Shown in pieces: positions 24,588-33,439 of a DNA stretch of 64,000 nt; within the stretch, counting starts at the first letter, position 1, and every line of letters starts with the position of its first letter. The notes beneath the pieces were generated by a model. The model did not search any database, was not told the origin of the DNA, and saw nothing but the letters and a program-made list of their open reading frames with translations. The position numbers and the translations under genes are program-made. Location: assembly GCF_000241955.1 (NCBI RefSeq), contig NC_016818.1, positions 2,480,001 to 2,544,000 of the forward strand, read 5' to 3'. The DNA is from Rahnella aquatilis CIP 78.65 = ATCC 33071. GTDB lineage: Bacteria; Pseudomonadota; Gammaproteobacteria; Enterobacterales; Enterobacteriaceae.

Positions 24588-26870
24588 ATGGCAAAGGCCC
24601 GATCCAGCAAGATAAGTAAACCGGTTGTCACGACGGAAAAAACCCGCACTATTCCGTCGCATTTGCAGGTTGATATTGCAGTAGATGAGTTTGGCGTGCG
24701 GATTATTGAGCCTTACAGCGACGGTGAAATTGTCCGCAGTTTCGATTCCGGACACACCACGCGGGTACGCGAAGGATTGCCGGTGCCGTTAGGTGCGACC
24801 TGGGACGGCCTGGGTGTAAATTTCGCGTTGTTTTCAGCCAACGCCACCAAGGTAGAACTGTGCCTTTTTAACGAAGACGGCGAACAATATGACGTCATCG
24901 AACTGCCGGAATATACCGATGAAGTCTGGCATGGCTATCTGCCGGACGCCCGCCCCGGCCTGTTGTATGCCTATCGCGTGCATGGCCCCTATGCGCCGCA
25001 CGATGGTCACCGGTTTAATCCCGCCAAGTTACTGCTCGACCCTTACGCCAAACAGATTGTCGGCGAACTGAAATGGGACGATGCCCTGTTCGCTTATGAC
25101 ATGCAAAGTCCGAAGAAAGATTTGCACATCGATAACAGTGACAGCGCACCGTTTTTGCCTAAATGCCGGGTGATTGATCCCGCTTTCTCGTGGGCCCGTT
25201 CACGTAAAAGACATATTCCGTGGGAAAAAGCCCTGATTTATGAGACGCATGTCCGCGGCTATACCATGCGCCATCCGGCAGTGCCTGAACATTTACGCGG
25301 CACGTTTTCCGGCATGAGCACCCCGCATATCGTGGACTATATCCGTTCTCTCGGGGTCACGTCTGTCGAGCTGATGCCTGTTCATGCTTTCACCGATGAC
25401 CGGCATTTACAGGATAAAGGCCTGCATAATTTCTGGGGCTATAACACGCTGAGTTTTTTTGCGCCGCATCCGCAATATATGGCGACGCATACCGTCAACG
25501 AATTCAAACAGATGATTGCCACCCTGCACGCCGCAGGTATTGAGGTCATTCTGGATGTCGTTTACAACCACACCGCAGAAGGTAACGAGCTTGGACCAAC
25601 GCTGTCTTTTAAAGGTATCGACAACGCCAGCTATTACCGGCTGATGCCGGACAATAAGCGTTATTACATTAACGATACCGGCACCGGCAATACGCTCAAT
25701 CTCAGCCATCCGCGCGTATTACAGATGGTCACAGACTCGCTGCGATACTGGGCAACCGAGATGCAGGTGGATGGTTTCCGCTTTGATCTGGCGACCATCC
25801 TCGGACGTGAAAGCTATGGCTTTGATGAGGGCTGCGGTTTTCTCGACACCTGCCGTCAGGATCCGATCCTCAGTCAGTGCAAACTGATCGCCGAACCCTG
25901 GGATTGCGGTCCCGGTGGTTATCAGGTTGGCGGCTTCCCACCGGGCTGGATGGAATGGAACGACCGGTTCCGCGACACGGTGCGTAAATTCTGGCGTGGT
26001 GATGAAGGTCAGCTGGCACAGTTTGTCACCCGGCTTTCCGGTTCAGCAGACCTGTTTAATCACCGGGGCCGCAAACCTTATGCTTCCGTGAATTTTATTA
26101 CTGCCCACGACGGTTTCACGCTCAATGACTGGGTGTCGTATGCCAGTAAACACAACGAAGCGAACGGTGAAGACGGCAAGGATGGCAGCGATAACAACAT
26201 TTCGGCGAACTATGGCGTGGAAGGCCCGACTGACGATCCGGCCATCAATGAACTGCGGCTGCGACAAATGCGCAACATGCTGGCGACGTTGTTGCTCTCT
26301 CAGGGAACACCAATGCTGCTTGCCGGTGATGAATTTGGCCGCTCGCAAAACGGCAATAACAACGCCTATTGTCAGGACACAGAAATTGCCTGGGTGAACT
26401 GGGATATTGGAGATAAAGGCCAGTCGCTGTTGTTGTTCACCTACCGGCTTATTGCGCTGCGTAAGCGCTTCCCGATATTGCATCGCGGACGTTTTCTGAC
26501 TGGCGCACTGCATGAAAAACTGGGAGTGAAAGATGTCAGCTGGTTCCAGCCACAGGGGCCGGAAATGACGGATACGGCATGGAAAGATCCGCATGCCAAA
26601 TGCATTGCGATGCTGCTTGATGGTCGCGCCCAGCCAACCGGTCTGGTGCGACAGGGGTCGTTAAGTACGGTGCTGTTGTTGTTCAACGCATCACACGAAG
26701 ACGTGGTGTTCACATTGCCTTCGGTGGCGCACGGTGAAAGCTGGCGACATATTTTCGATACCTTCCAGCCGGACGACATCAACGAGCACAACTTTGAGTT
26801 TGGCCGCGAGTACATCTGCACGTCCCGCACTGTGGTATTGTTCGAGCTGATCAGCACCGCGAAACACTGA
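24588..26870 (+). CDS. Glycogen debranching enzyme, GlgX/TreX-type isoamylase
   Basis: A 760-residue GH13 enzyme that hydrolyses alpha-1,6 branches in glycogen or limit dextrin. An N-terminal CBM48 domain (GATWDGLGVNFALFSANATKVEL) precedes the TIM barrel. The catalytic residues are the Asp in DGFRFDLATILG, the Glu in LIAEPWD and the Asp in FITAHDGFT; VILDVVYNHTAEG is conserved region I. It is about 100 residues longer than E. coli GlgX and has a 60-residue N-terminal extension. It is not in a glg operon, so it may be a second debranching enzyme. The start at 24588 follows GGAG by 12 bases. TCTACACT at 24499-24506 looks like a sigma-S -10 element. Confidence 0.88.
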   Translation: MAKARSSKISKPVVTTEKTRTIPSHLQVDIAVDEFGVRIIEPYSDGEIVRSFDSGHTTRVREGLPVPLGATWDGLGVNFALFSANATKVELCLFNEDGEQYDVIELPEYTDEVWHGYLPDARPGLLYAYRVHGPYAPHDGHRFNPAKLLLDPYAKQIVGELKWDDALFAYDMQSPKKDLHIDNSDSAPFLPKCRVIDPAFSWARSRKRHIPWEKALIYETHVRGYTMRHPAVPEHLRGTFSGMSTPHIVDYIRSLGVTSVELMPVHAFTDDRHLQDKGLHNFWGYNTLSFFAPHPQYMATHTVNEFKQMIATLHAAGIEVILDVVYNHTAEGNELGPTLSFKGIDNASYYRLMPDNKRYYINDTGTGNTLNLSHPRVLQMVTDSLRYWATEMQVDGFRFDLATILGRESYGFDEGCGFLDTCRQDPILSQCKLIAEPWDCGPGGYQVGGFPPGWMEWNDRFRDTVRKFWRGDEGQLAQFVTRLSGSADLFNHRGRKPYASVNFITAHDGFTLNDWVSYASKHNEANGEDGKDGSDNNISANYGVEGPTDDPAINELRLRQMRNMLATLLLSQGTPMLLAGDEFGRSQNGNNNAYCQDTEIAWVNWDIGDKGQSLLLFTYRLIALRKRFPILHRGRFLTGALHEKLGVKDVSWFQPQGPEMTDTAWKDPHAKCIAMLLDGRAQPTGLVRQGSLSTVLLLFNASHEDVVFTLPSVAHGESWRHIFDTFQPDDINEHNFEFGREYICTSRTVVLFELISTAKH

Positions 26871-26878
26871 CGCTTTAT

Positions 26879-26911
26879 CGCTGCTTCAGATATTGAAAAT
26901 CTGAAGCAGCG
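26879..26911. terminator. Convergent hairpin between glgX-type gene and apbE
   Basis: A perfect 13-bp stem (CGCTGCTTCAGAT/ATCTGAAGCAGCG) with a 7-base loop lies between the two convergent stop codons. T-runs are weak. Confidence 0.65.
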
Positions 26912-26916
26912 AAAGC

Positions 26917-27957
26917 CTACTGCGGATCTTTCAGATAGGCTTTGAACTGTGGAGACATGTAGCTTTTAAACGTGTCACCTTCTTTAGCGATGAGATACAC
27001 CGCCAGATGTTGTTTCCCGGCCAGCGCCAGCGCTTTTTGGGTGCCCAGCACCATCAGGCCAGTGTCCCAACCGTCTGCTTCCAGCGCCGTTGGCGCAATC
27101 ACCGTTGCCGACACCAGTTTGTGCGTAATCGGCGAACCGGTTGCCGGATCAATGATGTGCGAAAGCCGTTTGCCGTTCAGTTCGTAATAATTACGATAAC
27201 TGCCGGAAGTGCTGATCCCCATGCCCTGCAAATCAACAATTGCCTGCACCGCGGTTTCTTTGTCCGTCGGTTTCTGAATGGCCACCTGCCAGGGATTGCC
27301 CTGCGCATTATGTCCGCGGGATACCACCGCGCCACCGACTGACACCAGATAATTGCTGATGCCGTTGCCTTCCATTAAACGTGCCAGATGATCAGTCGCG
27401 TAGCCTTCGCCCACGGTCGAGAGATCAACATACATACCGGCTAAATCTTTTTGCAGGTACTGTCCGTCACTTTGCTGGATCACTTTCAGATGCTGTAAGC
27501 CAATGCGCGAACGTGCAGTGTCGATTTGTTCCGGCGTCGGGATTTTTACCGGCTGTTTGTCCGGCCCGAATCCCCACAGATTAACCAGCGGACCGACGGT
27601 GATATCCATCGCGCCACCGGTGAGCCGGCCAATCCGGAGAGAGGTGACAATCGCATCGGCCATGCCTTCGCTGACGGGCTGCGGCGCGTTGCCCTGATAC
27701 TGATTAAAACGCGACAACACGGAATCTTCTTTGTAAGTCGACAACTGATGATCATCCTCCGCGAGCTGCGCTTGAATTTGTTGACGCAGCACCGGCTCCC
27801 GGTTTTTATCCACGCCTGCCAGACTGACACGATAAAAAGTGCCCATCGTTTTGCCCTCAATCACCAGCGGCTCAGGAGTATTACGATCACAGGCAGATAA
27901 AAGGCTGACGCCGCACAACATCAGTGTGCAGCGCAGATAAACCGGTTTTGAGAACAT
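26917..27957 (-). CDS. apbE: FAD:protein FMN transferase ApbE
   Basis: A 346-residue periplasmic lipoprotein that uses FAD to attach FMN to Thr of acceptor proteins such as NqrB/C and RnfD/G. The signal ends in the lipobox LSAC (Cys23). The family signatures are GKTMGTFYRV, LVNLWGFGP, the flavin/Mg site VDLSTVGEGYATD, GGAVVSRG and SHIIDPATGSP. The start at 27957 gives a normal lipoprotein signal; upstream in-frame sequence (to 28038) would bury it. It lies between a glycogen enzyme and smrA, without its substrate genes. Confidence 0.9.
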   Translation of the reverse strand: MFSKPVYLRCTLMLCGVSLLSACDRNTPEPLVIEGKTMGTFYRVSLAGVDKNREPVLRQQIQAQLAEDDHQLSTYKEDSVLSRFNQYQGNAPQPVSEGMADAIVTSLRIGRLTGGAMDITVGPLVNLWGFGPDKQPVKIPTPEQIDTARSRIGLQHLKVIQQSDGQYLQKDLAGMYVDLSTVGEGYATDHLARLMEGNGISNYLVSVGGAVVSRGHNAQGNPWQVAIQKPTDKETAVQAIVDLQGMGISTSGSYRNYYELNGKRLSHIIDPATGSPITHKLVSATVIAPTALEADGWDTGLMVLGTQKALALAGKQHLAVYLIAKEGDTFKSYMSPQFKAYLKDPQ

Positions 27958-28069
27958 GGAAATAACTCGATTAAGCGCCCGTCGCCGGGCATGAAAAGTA
28001 TCAGGACAGTAAAGGGTAACGCTTAAACCATGACGCAACGGACCTGCCGTTGAGTGGCTGTCCGAAAAA

Positions 28070-28636
28070 TTACCGGCTGCGTTTGGCGTGACGCTCCCAG
28101 TTTTCCTGTTTTGCCTGCGCGGTTTTCTTCAACGCCACATAACAGGCACCGGCACCGCCGTCCTTCTGAACAGCGATGCAAAACGCCTGCACGTCATCCA
28201 GTTGCTGCAGCCATTTGGCAATATAACTGCGCACAATATTCGCATGACTTTCGTCTTCGCGGCCACGCCCGTGAATAATCAGCAAGGTGCGTAAATTTTC
28301 AGCCTGAGCCTGACAGAAAAAGGCGAAAAGCGCCTGACGGCACTTTTCAACGGGTTGGCGCAGCAGATTCAGGCTGGCTTGCGGCGGGTATTTCCCCTGC
28401 CGGAGTTTATCCAGCACGCCCTGCTGTACACCATCATGTTTGTATCCCAGAGGCTCATCGCACGGCAAAATATTCAGAAAGCCGGTAGTCAGCGGATTCT
28501 CGCGTACTTCTGACGCAGAGTCTGCACTCACCTTATGCACCGCGGCTGAGTTTTTGAGGTAGACCACCTGTTTATCCGACGCCAGTGGCTGTACGCCTGC
28601 CATCTCCTGGCTGAATAAATCATCATCTTCGCTCAT
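28070..28636 (-). CDS. smrA: DNA endonuclease SmrA (YdaL type)
   Basis: A 188-residue protein (E. coli SmrA 187) with an N-terminal acidic region and a C-terminal Smr domain at about 95-180. The Smr signatures LRTLLIIHGRGRED and GGAGACYVALKK are both present. SmrA has been described as a nicking endonuclease; related Smr proteins act on RNA or stalled ribosomes. GAGGTAAGCAG before ATG 28636 fixes the start. It lies 110 bases upstream of apbE on the same strand. Confidence 0.85.
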   Translation of the reverse strand: MSEDDDLFSQEMAGVQPLASDKQVVYLKNSAAVHKVSADSASEVRENPLTTGFLNILPCDEPLGYKHDGVQQGVLDKLRQGKYPPQASLNLLRQPVEKCRQALFAFFCQAQAENLRTLLIIHGRGREDESHANIVRSYIAKWLQQLDDVQAFCIAVQKDGGAGACYVALKKTAQAKQENWERHAKRSR

Positions 28637-28775
28637 CTGCTTACCTCTTTTTCTGCGGTGGAACTGCACCAAATTATCGCCATAAATCCGCTGCGGGTAA
28701 AGCCGCGCGCCAGCCGGACTGCGCCGGTAAAAATTCCGGAAATGCCCCGCCCGCCTTTAAAACTCATTTTTATAT

Positions 28776-28784
28776 CTATACTTA
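28776..28784 (+). promoter_or_regulatory. Sigma-S-like -10 element of the yedP/glycosyltransferase operon
   Basis: The sequence TCTATACTTA (with CTATACTTA at 28776-28784) is a near-perfect match to the extended -10 consensus of the stationary-phase sigma factor (KCTATACTTAA). It lies about 67 bases upstream of the yedP start, giving a 5' leader of about 60 bases. This fits a stress-induced compatible-solute pathway. Confidence 0.5.
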
Positions 28785-28850
28785 GCTGCTGGGGAAGATG
28801 TAAACCGGTGAGCCTGCGCCTGCATTTCCCGACCCAATTGAGGAGAAAAG

Positions 28851-29666
28851 ATGCCTTACCTTGATGATCCCTTGATTATTTTTACTGACCTTGATGGCTC
28901 ACTGCTGGACCATCATGATTACAGTTGGCAACCCGCGCAGCCCTGGCTGGATAAACTCTCGGCAGCGCAGGTTCCGTTAATTTTAACCACCAGCAAAACG
29001 TCAGCCGAAGTGGCTGAACTGCAATCGGCCCTGAACCTGACACAACAGCCTTTTATTGCAGAAAATGGCGCAATCATTCATCTGCCGTCTGACTGGCGGG
29101 ATCAGGACGCCGTGCCATTTCACATTTCCGGCGCGGATTATCGTGAGATCCGCCAGACGCTGGTGGAACTGCGCCAGCGTTATGATTTTGAGTTTCGCGG
29201 CTTTGGTGATGTCACCGCGAAGCAGGTCGCAGTCTGGACCGGACTGACAGAAAAGGACGCGGCACGGGCAATGCAACGTGATGCGTCTGAACCGCTGATC
29301 TGGTTTGGTAATGATCTGGATTTTGCGCACCTGAAAAAGTGTCTGGCACGCGAAGGTCTGGCGCTGACACGCGGCGGGCGTTTCTGGCATGTGATGGGAG
29401 CCGGTGCCGGTAAAGGTCAGGCAGTGCAATGGTTATCGGAGCGCTTTCAGCAAAAACGCGGTCAGCCGGTGTTAAGCATTGGACTGGGCGATGGCCCGAA
29501 TGATTTATCGATGCTGGAAGCGGTGAATTATGCCGTGGTGATCAAAGGCCATCATGAGCATGAGATGTTGCTGCACCGGGACGATGAGGCCCATGTTTTT
29601 CGCACCGATGAATTTGGCCCGCGCGGCTGGAGTCAGGGACTGAATCATTTTATTACCCTTCTTTGA
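28851..29666 (+). CDS. yedP: Mannosyl/glucosyl-3-phosphoglycerate phosphatase family protein YedP
   Basis: A 271-residue HAD-superfamily phosphatase, same length as E. coli YedP. The nucleophile Asp13 and acid/base Asp15 are in FTDLDGSLLD; motif IV is GLGDGPNDLSMLE; LTTSKTSAEV is motif II. The family removes phosphate from mannosyl- or glucosyl-3-phosphoglycerate to give the compatible solute. AGGAG lies ahead of the ATG. The putative synthase for the same intermediate follows 118 bases downstream on the same strand, so the pair supplies both steps of the pathway. Confidence 0.85.
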   Translation: MPYLDDPLIIFTDLDGSLLDHHDYSWQPAQPWLDKLSAAQVPLILTTSKTSAEVAELQSALNLTQQPFIAENGAIIHLPSDWRDQDAVPFHISGADYREIRQTLVELRQRYDFEFRGFGDVTAKQVAVWTGLTEKDAARAMQRDASEPLIWFGNDLDFAHLKKCLAREGLALTRGGRFWHVMGAGAGKGQAVQWLSERFQQKRGQPVLSIGLGDGPNDLSMLEAVNYAVVIKGHHEHEMLLHRDDEAHVFRTDEFGPRGWSQGLNHFITLL

Positions 29667-29784
29667 AGGGAAAATCGAAAAGGAAAATATTTTATTAACA
29701 GATTGCTTCCACATTGTTAATGGTTTTGTTTTTGCAGAGAAGACTTCCAATAATTTTATCTATTCTAAAATTGGAGAATACCGT

Positions 29785-31005
29785 ATGAGCGATTTTTATC
29801 AGGATGGTGTCATTACTAATTTTCATAACCTGACGAACCGCAAAGTCGAAGAACTGGAATACGATTTGCAGGTGTTCTCGGGCCGCCGTTCAATGGGATT
29901 AATATTACCGTCATTATTTTCAGAACTGGAAGGTCCGGCGCTGACCCGCATCGTTGATGAGCTGACGAAAGTCCCGTATCTGGAAGAAATCGTTATTGGT
30001 TTAGATCGTGCTGACCGTGATCAGTTTTTGTTTGCCCGCGAATTTTTCTCCCGCCTGCCACAACGTCACCGCATTTTATGGAATGACGGGCCGCGCCTGA
30101 CTGCGCTGGATGAGGAACTCAAGAAAGAAAATCTTTCGCCGAATGAGCCGGGCAAAGGCCGCAATGTCTGGTTTTGTGTCGGCTATACGCTGGCCTCACG
30201 ACGGACCTCAGTCGTCGGTCTGCATGATTGTGACATTGTCACGTACAGCCGCGATATGCTGGCACGCCTGATGTATCCTGTGGCTAATCCGAATTTCCAT
30301 TACGATTTCTGCAAAGGCTATTACGCCCGAGTGGCAGACGGGAAATTCAACGGGCGCGTCGGCCGTCTGCTGGTGTTCCCTCTGCTGAAATCTCTGCAAA
30401 TTGTTTACGGCCACTCTGATTTTCTGGAGTATCTGCGCACCTTCCGTTACCCGCTTTCCGGTGAATTTGCCATGCGCACGCATGTACTGAACGATTTGCG
30501 CATTCCGAGTGACTGGGGGCTGGAAATTGGTGTGCTGTCAGAGTTGCACCGGAATACGGCGACCAAGCGTATTTGTCAGGTGGATATCGCTGACAATTAC
30601 GATCATAAACACCAGCCGATGTCAGAAGAAGATGCGTCGAATGGTTTACAGCGCATGAGTATTGATATCACCAAAGCGCTGTACCGTAAGATGGCCATTC
30701 TGGGTGTGAATATTACCAGTGAGTCTTTCCGTATTCTGAAAGCGACCTATTATCGTAATGCGCTGGATATGATCGACGGGTTTGAAAATGACGCAAAAAT
30801 GAACGGGTTAACTTTTGATCGCCACAGCGAGGAATCAGCGGTGGAATTGTTCTCAGGCGCGATCATGGAAGCCGGTCAGGCTTTTGTGGATACGCCGAGC
30901 GAAAAGCCGTTTATCCCAAGCTGGAGCCGTGTGCAGTCCGCCTTCCCGGATATGCTGGACCGCATTCATGAAGCGGTGGAAAAAGATAATGAAGGCGATG
31001 TGTAA
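29785..31005 (+). CDS. Glycosyltransferase, putative glucosyl-3-phosphoglycerate synthase (GpgS-like)
   Basis: A 406-residue GT-A-fold glycosyltransferase without membrane segments. It has an N-terminal nucleotide-sugar region (LILPSLFSELEGPALTRIVDEL) and the DxD-type metal motif GLHDCDIVTYSRDMLARL. FRYPLSGEFAMRTHVLNDL and WGLEIGVLSEL are segments typical of the acceptor domain in GT81-type synthases. These join a sugar nucleotide to 3-phosphoglycerate. The assignment rests on these motifs and on the YedP phosphatase just upstream. Donor sugar (glucose or mannose) cannot be decided by eye. GGAG precedes the ATG and a strong terminator follows. Confidence 0.75.
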   Translation: MSDFYQDGVITNFHNLTNRKVEELEYDLQVFSGRRSMGLILPSLFSELEGPALTRIVDELTKVPYLEEIVIGLDRADRDQFLFAREFFSRLPQRHRILWNDGPRLTALDEELKKENLSPNEPGKGRNVWFCVGYTLASRRTSVVGLHDCDIVTYSRDMLARLMYPVANPNFHYDFCKGYYARVADGKFNGRVGRLLVFPLLKSLQIVYGHSDFLEYLRTFRYPLSGEFAMRTHVLNDLRIPSDWGLEIGVLSELHRNTATKRICQVDIADNYDHKHQPMSEEDASNGLQRMSIDITKALYRKMAILGVNITSESFRILKATYYRNALDMIDGFENDAKMNGLTFDRHSEESAVELFSGAIMEAGQAFVDTPSEKPFIPSWSRVQSAFPDMLDRIHEAVEKDNEGDV

Positions 31006-31036
31006 TACCGTTTAAAAACGATTGCCACAGAAAGTA

Positions 31037-31063
31037 AAAACGCTGCGATCGCAGCGTTTTTTT
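31037..31063 (+). terminator. Terminator after the glycosyltransferase gene
   Basis: A self-complementary 24-base palindrome (AAAACGCTGCGA and its complement) is followed by T residues, between two convergent genes. Confidence 0.9.
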
Positions 31064-31084
31064 ATGGATAAATTTCAGGTTACC

Positions 31085-32110
31085 TTACGCGGCGGCTTTT
31101 TTTCCGGGGAAAAGTAAGCTGGCAATAATGCCTAAGGCCAGAACACCCAACACAACATAAAGACTGGCCAGTGCACTGATTTCAATCCCGTGATGCCACA
31201 GATGATTACTGGAATTCAGTGCCAGTTTTGCGGCGACAAAGAACAGCAGGAAGATGACTGATTTCTCCAGATGAACCAGATACTTACGCAGGGCCTCAAG
31301 CACGAAATACATCGTGCGTAAACCGAGCACAGCAAACATCATGGCGGAATAGACGATCAGGGGTTCACGACTGACGGCGATAACGGCGGGTACGCTGTCA
31401 AATGCAAACATGAGGTCTGAAATCTCAACCACGGCAATACATAACAGCAACGGCGTTGCATAACGCACGCCCTTCTTCACCGTAAAACTAAAACCCTGAT
31501 TCTCCGGCTTCGCCAGTTCAGCGTCGACCTGCTCACTGCTGACCAGGAAATGTGGCCCCACCAGTTTCGGAAACACCGGGAAGAAACGGCGTACCAGTCG
31601 GTTAGCAATATGATCAGAGTAATCATCATTTTCTTCGTCATTGTTGCCAGCGCGCATCATCAGAATAGCGGTCCAGAGAATGACGACAGCAAACACCATT
31701 TCGACCCATGGCCCCAGCGCCAGCAGGCTGGTACCAATCACCACGAAAATACCCCGGAAGACAATCGCGCCAATCACGCCCCAGTAAAGAATGCGGTGAC
31801 GATAGCCATCCGGCACTTTAAACCAGGCGAAAATGGCCATAATCACAAACAGGTTATCAATGGAAAGCACCTGTTCCAGCGCATAACCGGTCAGGAACAA
31901 ACTGGCAACTTCTTTGCCATGGTGGATATATAAAAATCCGGCAAAACCCAGAGAAACGGCGATCCAGAATACGGTCCAGAGAGAAGCACTTTTCAGGCCG
32001 ATAGGCTTATGACTGCGGTGAGCAAAGATGTCAGTCAGCAGCGCCGCAACGGCTACAACAACAAAAACAAGCGTGGTTTCAAACGGAAAACCCAGAGAAT
32101 CAGACTGCAT
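31085..32110 (-). CDS. TerC-family integral membrane protein (Alx-like)
   Basis: A 341-residue protein with about nine membrane segments. The TerC signature residues are in GYALEQVLSIDNLFVIMAIF and VEISDLMFAFDSVPAVIA, where membrane-embedded acidic residues are thought to carry metal. Alx and related proteins export manganese and protect against alkaline or metal stress. ATG 32110 has AGGAAAGG upstream. It sits where other enterobacteria often have ogt beside fnr. I found no yybP-ykoY (Mn) riboswitch in the upstream sequence, unlike E. coli alx. Confidence 0.85.
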   Translation of the reverse strand: MQSDSLGFPFETTLVFVVVAVAALLTDIFAHRSHKPIGLKSASLWTVFWIAVSLGFAGFLYIHHGKEVASLFLTGYALEQVLSIDNLFVIMAIFAWFKVPDGYRHRILYWGVIGAIVFRGIFVVIGTSLLALGPWVEMVFAVVILWTAILMMRAGNNDEENDDYSDHIANRLVRRFFPVFPKLVGPHFLVSSEQVDAELAKPENQGFSFTVKKGVRYATPLLLCIAVVEISDLMFAFDSVPAVIAVSREPLIVYSAMMFAVLGLRTMYFVLEALRKYLVHLEKSVIFLLFFVAAKLALNSSNHLWHHGIEISALASLYVVLGVLALGIIASLLFPGKKAAA

Positions 32111-32548
32111 TACACCTTTCCTAACGTAAACGAAAGCTAAACGAATTCGGTCATTGTAAGCGGTTGTGAGGTGAATGGGTATCAAAGTCGATCCGGCATG
32201 GCGTTTTATGCCATAATCCGACGCGTGTTTTGCTGGCAGCATTGAAAAAACCATCATACATAACGAACCAAAACGGATAATGAAATACACATTTCCTGTT
32301 CTAAATTGATTCATTCGACTTATTTTCTTAAATTTCAATATCCGTTTGCTTAATAAATTGATCCCGCTTTTAATCTCATTGATTCTCAATTCGGCTTAAT
32401 TCACCGTGCAGATCAAAATAATTAGAAAAAAACCCGTTAAAAAACGGGGTTTTTTAACATTTCGCCCTTTTAGCACCTTATCGCTACTTATCACTCGCTG
32501 CAAAAGATGTTAAAATTGACCCATATCAATATTGCCAGAGTGACTCTT
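32111..32548. other. Non-coding interval between the TerC gene and fnr with an isolated terminator
   Basis: This AT-rich 440-base stretch carries the divergent promoters. A hairpin with T-runs on both strands (about 32425-32456, stem AACCCGTT with one bulged G) lies between the two divergent starts, where no annotated gene ends. On the plus strand a 13-codon frame (32175-32216, MGIKVDPAWRFMP) has a good GAGG ribosome site. It may be a tiny gene or leader, or the hairpin may be the relic of a lost gene. Confidence 0.35.
32516..32529 (+). promoter_or_regulatory. FNR-binding site in the fnr promoter
   Basis: TTGAC-CCAT-ATCAA differs from the FNR consensus TTGAT-N4-ATCAA at one base. It lies 20 bases before the fnr start codon, where it fits the known negative autoregulation of fnr under anaerobiosis. 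Confidence 0.8.
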
Positions 32549-33304
32549 ATGATCCCGGAAAAGCGTATTATTCGACGTATCCAATCTGGTGGCTGTGCAA
32601 TCCATTGTCAGGACTGTAGCATCAGCCAGCTTTGTATTCCTTTCACCCTGAACGAACATGAACTCGATCAGTTAGACAACATTATCGAAAGGAAAAAGCC
32701 GATCCAAAAAGGTCAGGCATTGTTTAAAGCCGGTGATGAACTGAAGTCTTTATATGCGATTCGTTCCGGCACCATCAAAAGTTATACCATCACTGAGCAA
32801 GGCGACGAGCAAATCACGGGCTTTCATCTCGCCGGCGATTTAGTGGGTTTTGATGCCATTGGTGGTTTACAGCATCCAAGTTTTGCACAAGCGTTGGAAA
32901 CGTCTATGGTTTGTGAAATTCCGTTTGAGACGCTCGACGATCTCTCCGGAAAAATGCCAAATCTGCGCCAGCAAATGATGCGCCTGATGAGCGGTGAGAT
33001 AAAAGGCGACCAGGATATGATCCTGCTATTGTCGAAGAAAAATGCTGAAGAAAGACTGGCTGCATTTATCTATAACCTCTCCCGCCGCTTTGCACAACGT
33101 GGTTTCTCTCAGCGCGAATTTCGCCTGACCATGACCCGTGGCGACATCGGGAATTACCTCGGCCTGACGGTGGAAACCATCAGTCGTTTACTCGGCCGTT
33201 TCCAGAAATCGGAAATGCTGAGCGTAAAAGGTAAATACATCACCATTGAGAATCATGAAATGCTTTCTCAATTAGCCGGTCAGTCTGCTCCGGTTTCTGC
33301 CTGA
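32549..33304 (+). CDS. fnr: Fumarate and nitrate reduction regulator FNR
   Basis: A 251-residue oxygen-sensing regulator. The 4Fe-4S ligands Cys20, Cys23 and Cys29 are in [14 protein letters not shown], with the fourth in [11 protein letters not shown] cyclic-nucleotide-type beta roll, a long dimer helix ([20 protein letters not shown]) and a helix-turn-helix ([15 protein letters not shown]) follow. The DNA-reading ETxSR motif matches FNR specificity. The sequence is almost that of E. coli except for the C-terminal tail. The start ATG 32549 aligns with MIPEKRI; the earlier in-frame ATG at 32507 would place the FNR box inside the coding region. Confidence 0.98.
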   Translation: MIPEKRIIRRIQSGGCAIHCQDCSISQLCIPFTLNEHELDQLDNIIERKKPIQKGQALFKAGDELKSLYAIRSGTIKSYTITEQGDEQITGFHLAGDLVGFDAIGGLQHPSFAQALETSMVCEIPFETLDDLSGKMPNLRQQMMRLMSGEIKGDQDMILLLSKKNAEERLAAFIYNLSRRFAQRGFSQREFRLTMTRGDIGNYLGLTVETISRLLGRFQKSEMLSVKGKYITIENHEMLSQLAGQSAPVSA

Positions 33305-33309
33305 TAAAT

Positions 33310-33353
33310 ATTGAGTCGGATCTGCAAAGAATAATTTGTTGATCCGACTCAAT
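33310..33353 (+). terminator. Terminator of fnr
   Basis: A perfect 13-bp stem (ATTGAGTCGGATC/GATCCGACTCAAT) with an 18-base loop is followed by TTCTCCT, six bases after the fnr stop. Confidence 0.7.
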
Positions 33354-33439
33354 TTCTCCTCTGTCCGATTGCTTAATCTTGGTTTACTCTGTACTTAATA
33401 CACTGACTGCCGTTCTTCTACAGGTGTTAAGGAGTCCCC

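Noticed and set aside
32111..32400. yybP-ykoY manganese riboswitch before the TerC gene
   Set aside because: Expected because E. coli alx has one, but I could not find its conserved core in this sequence.
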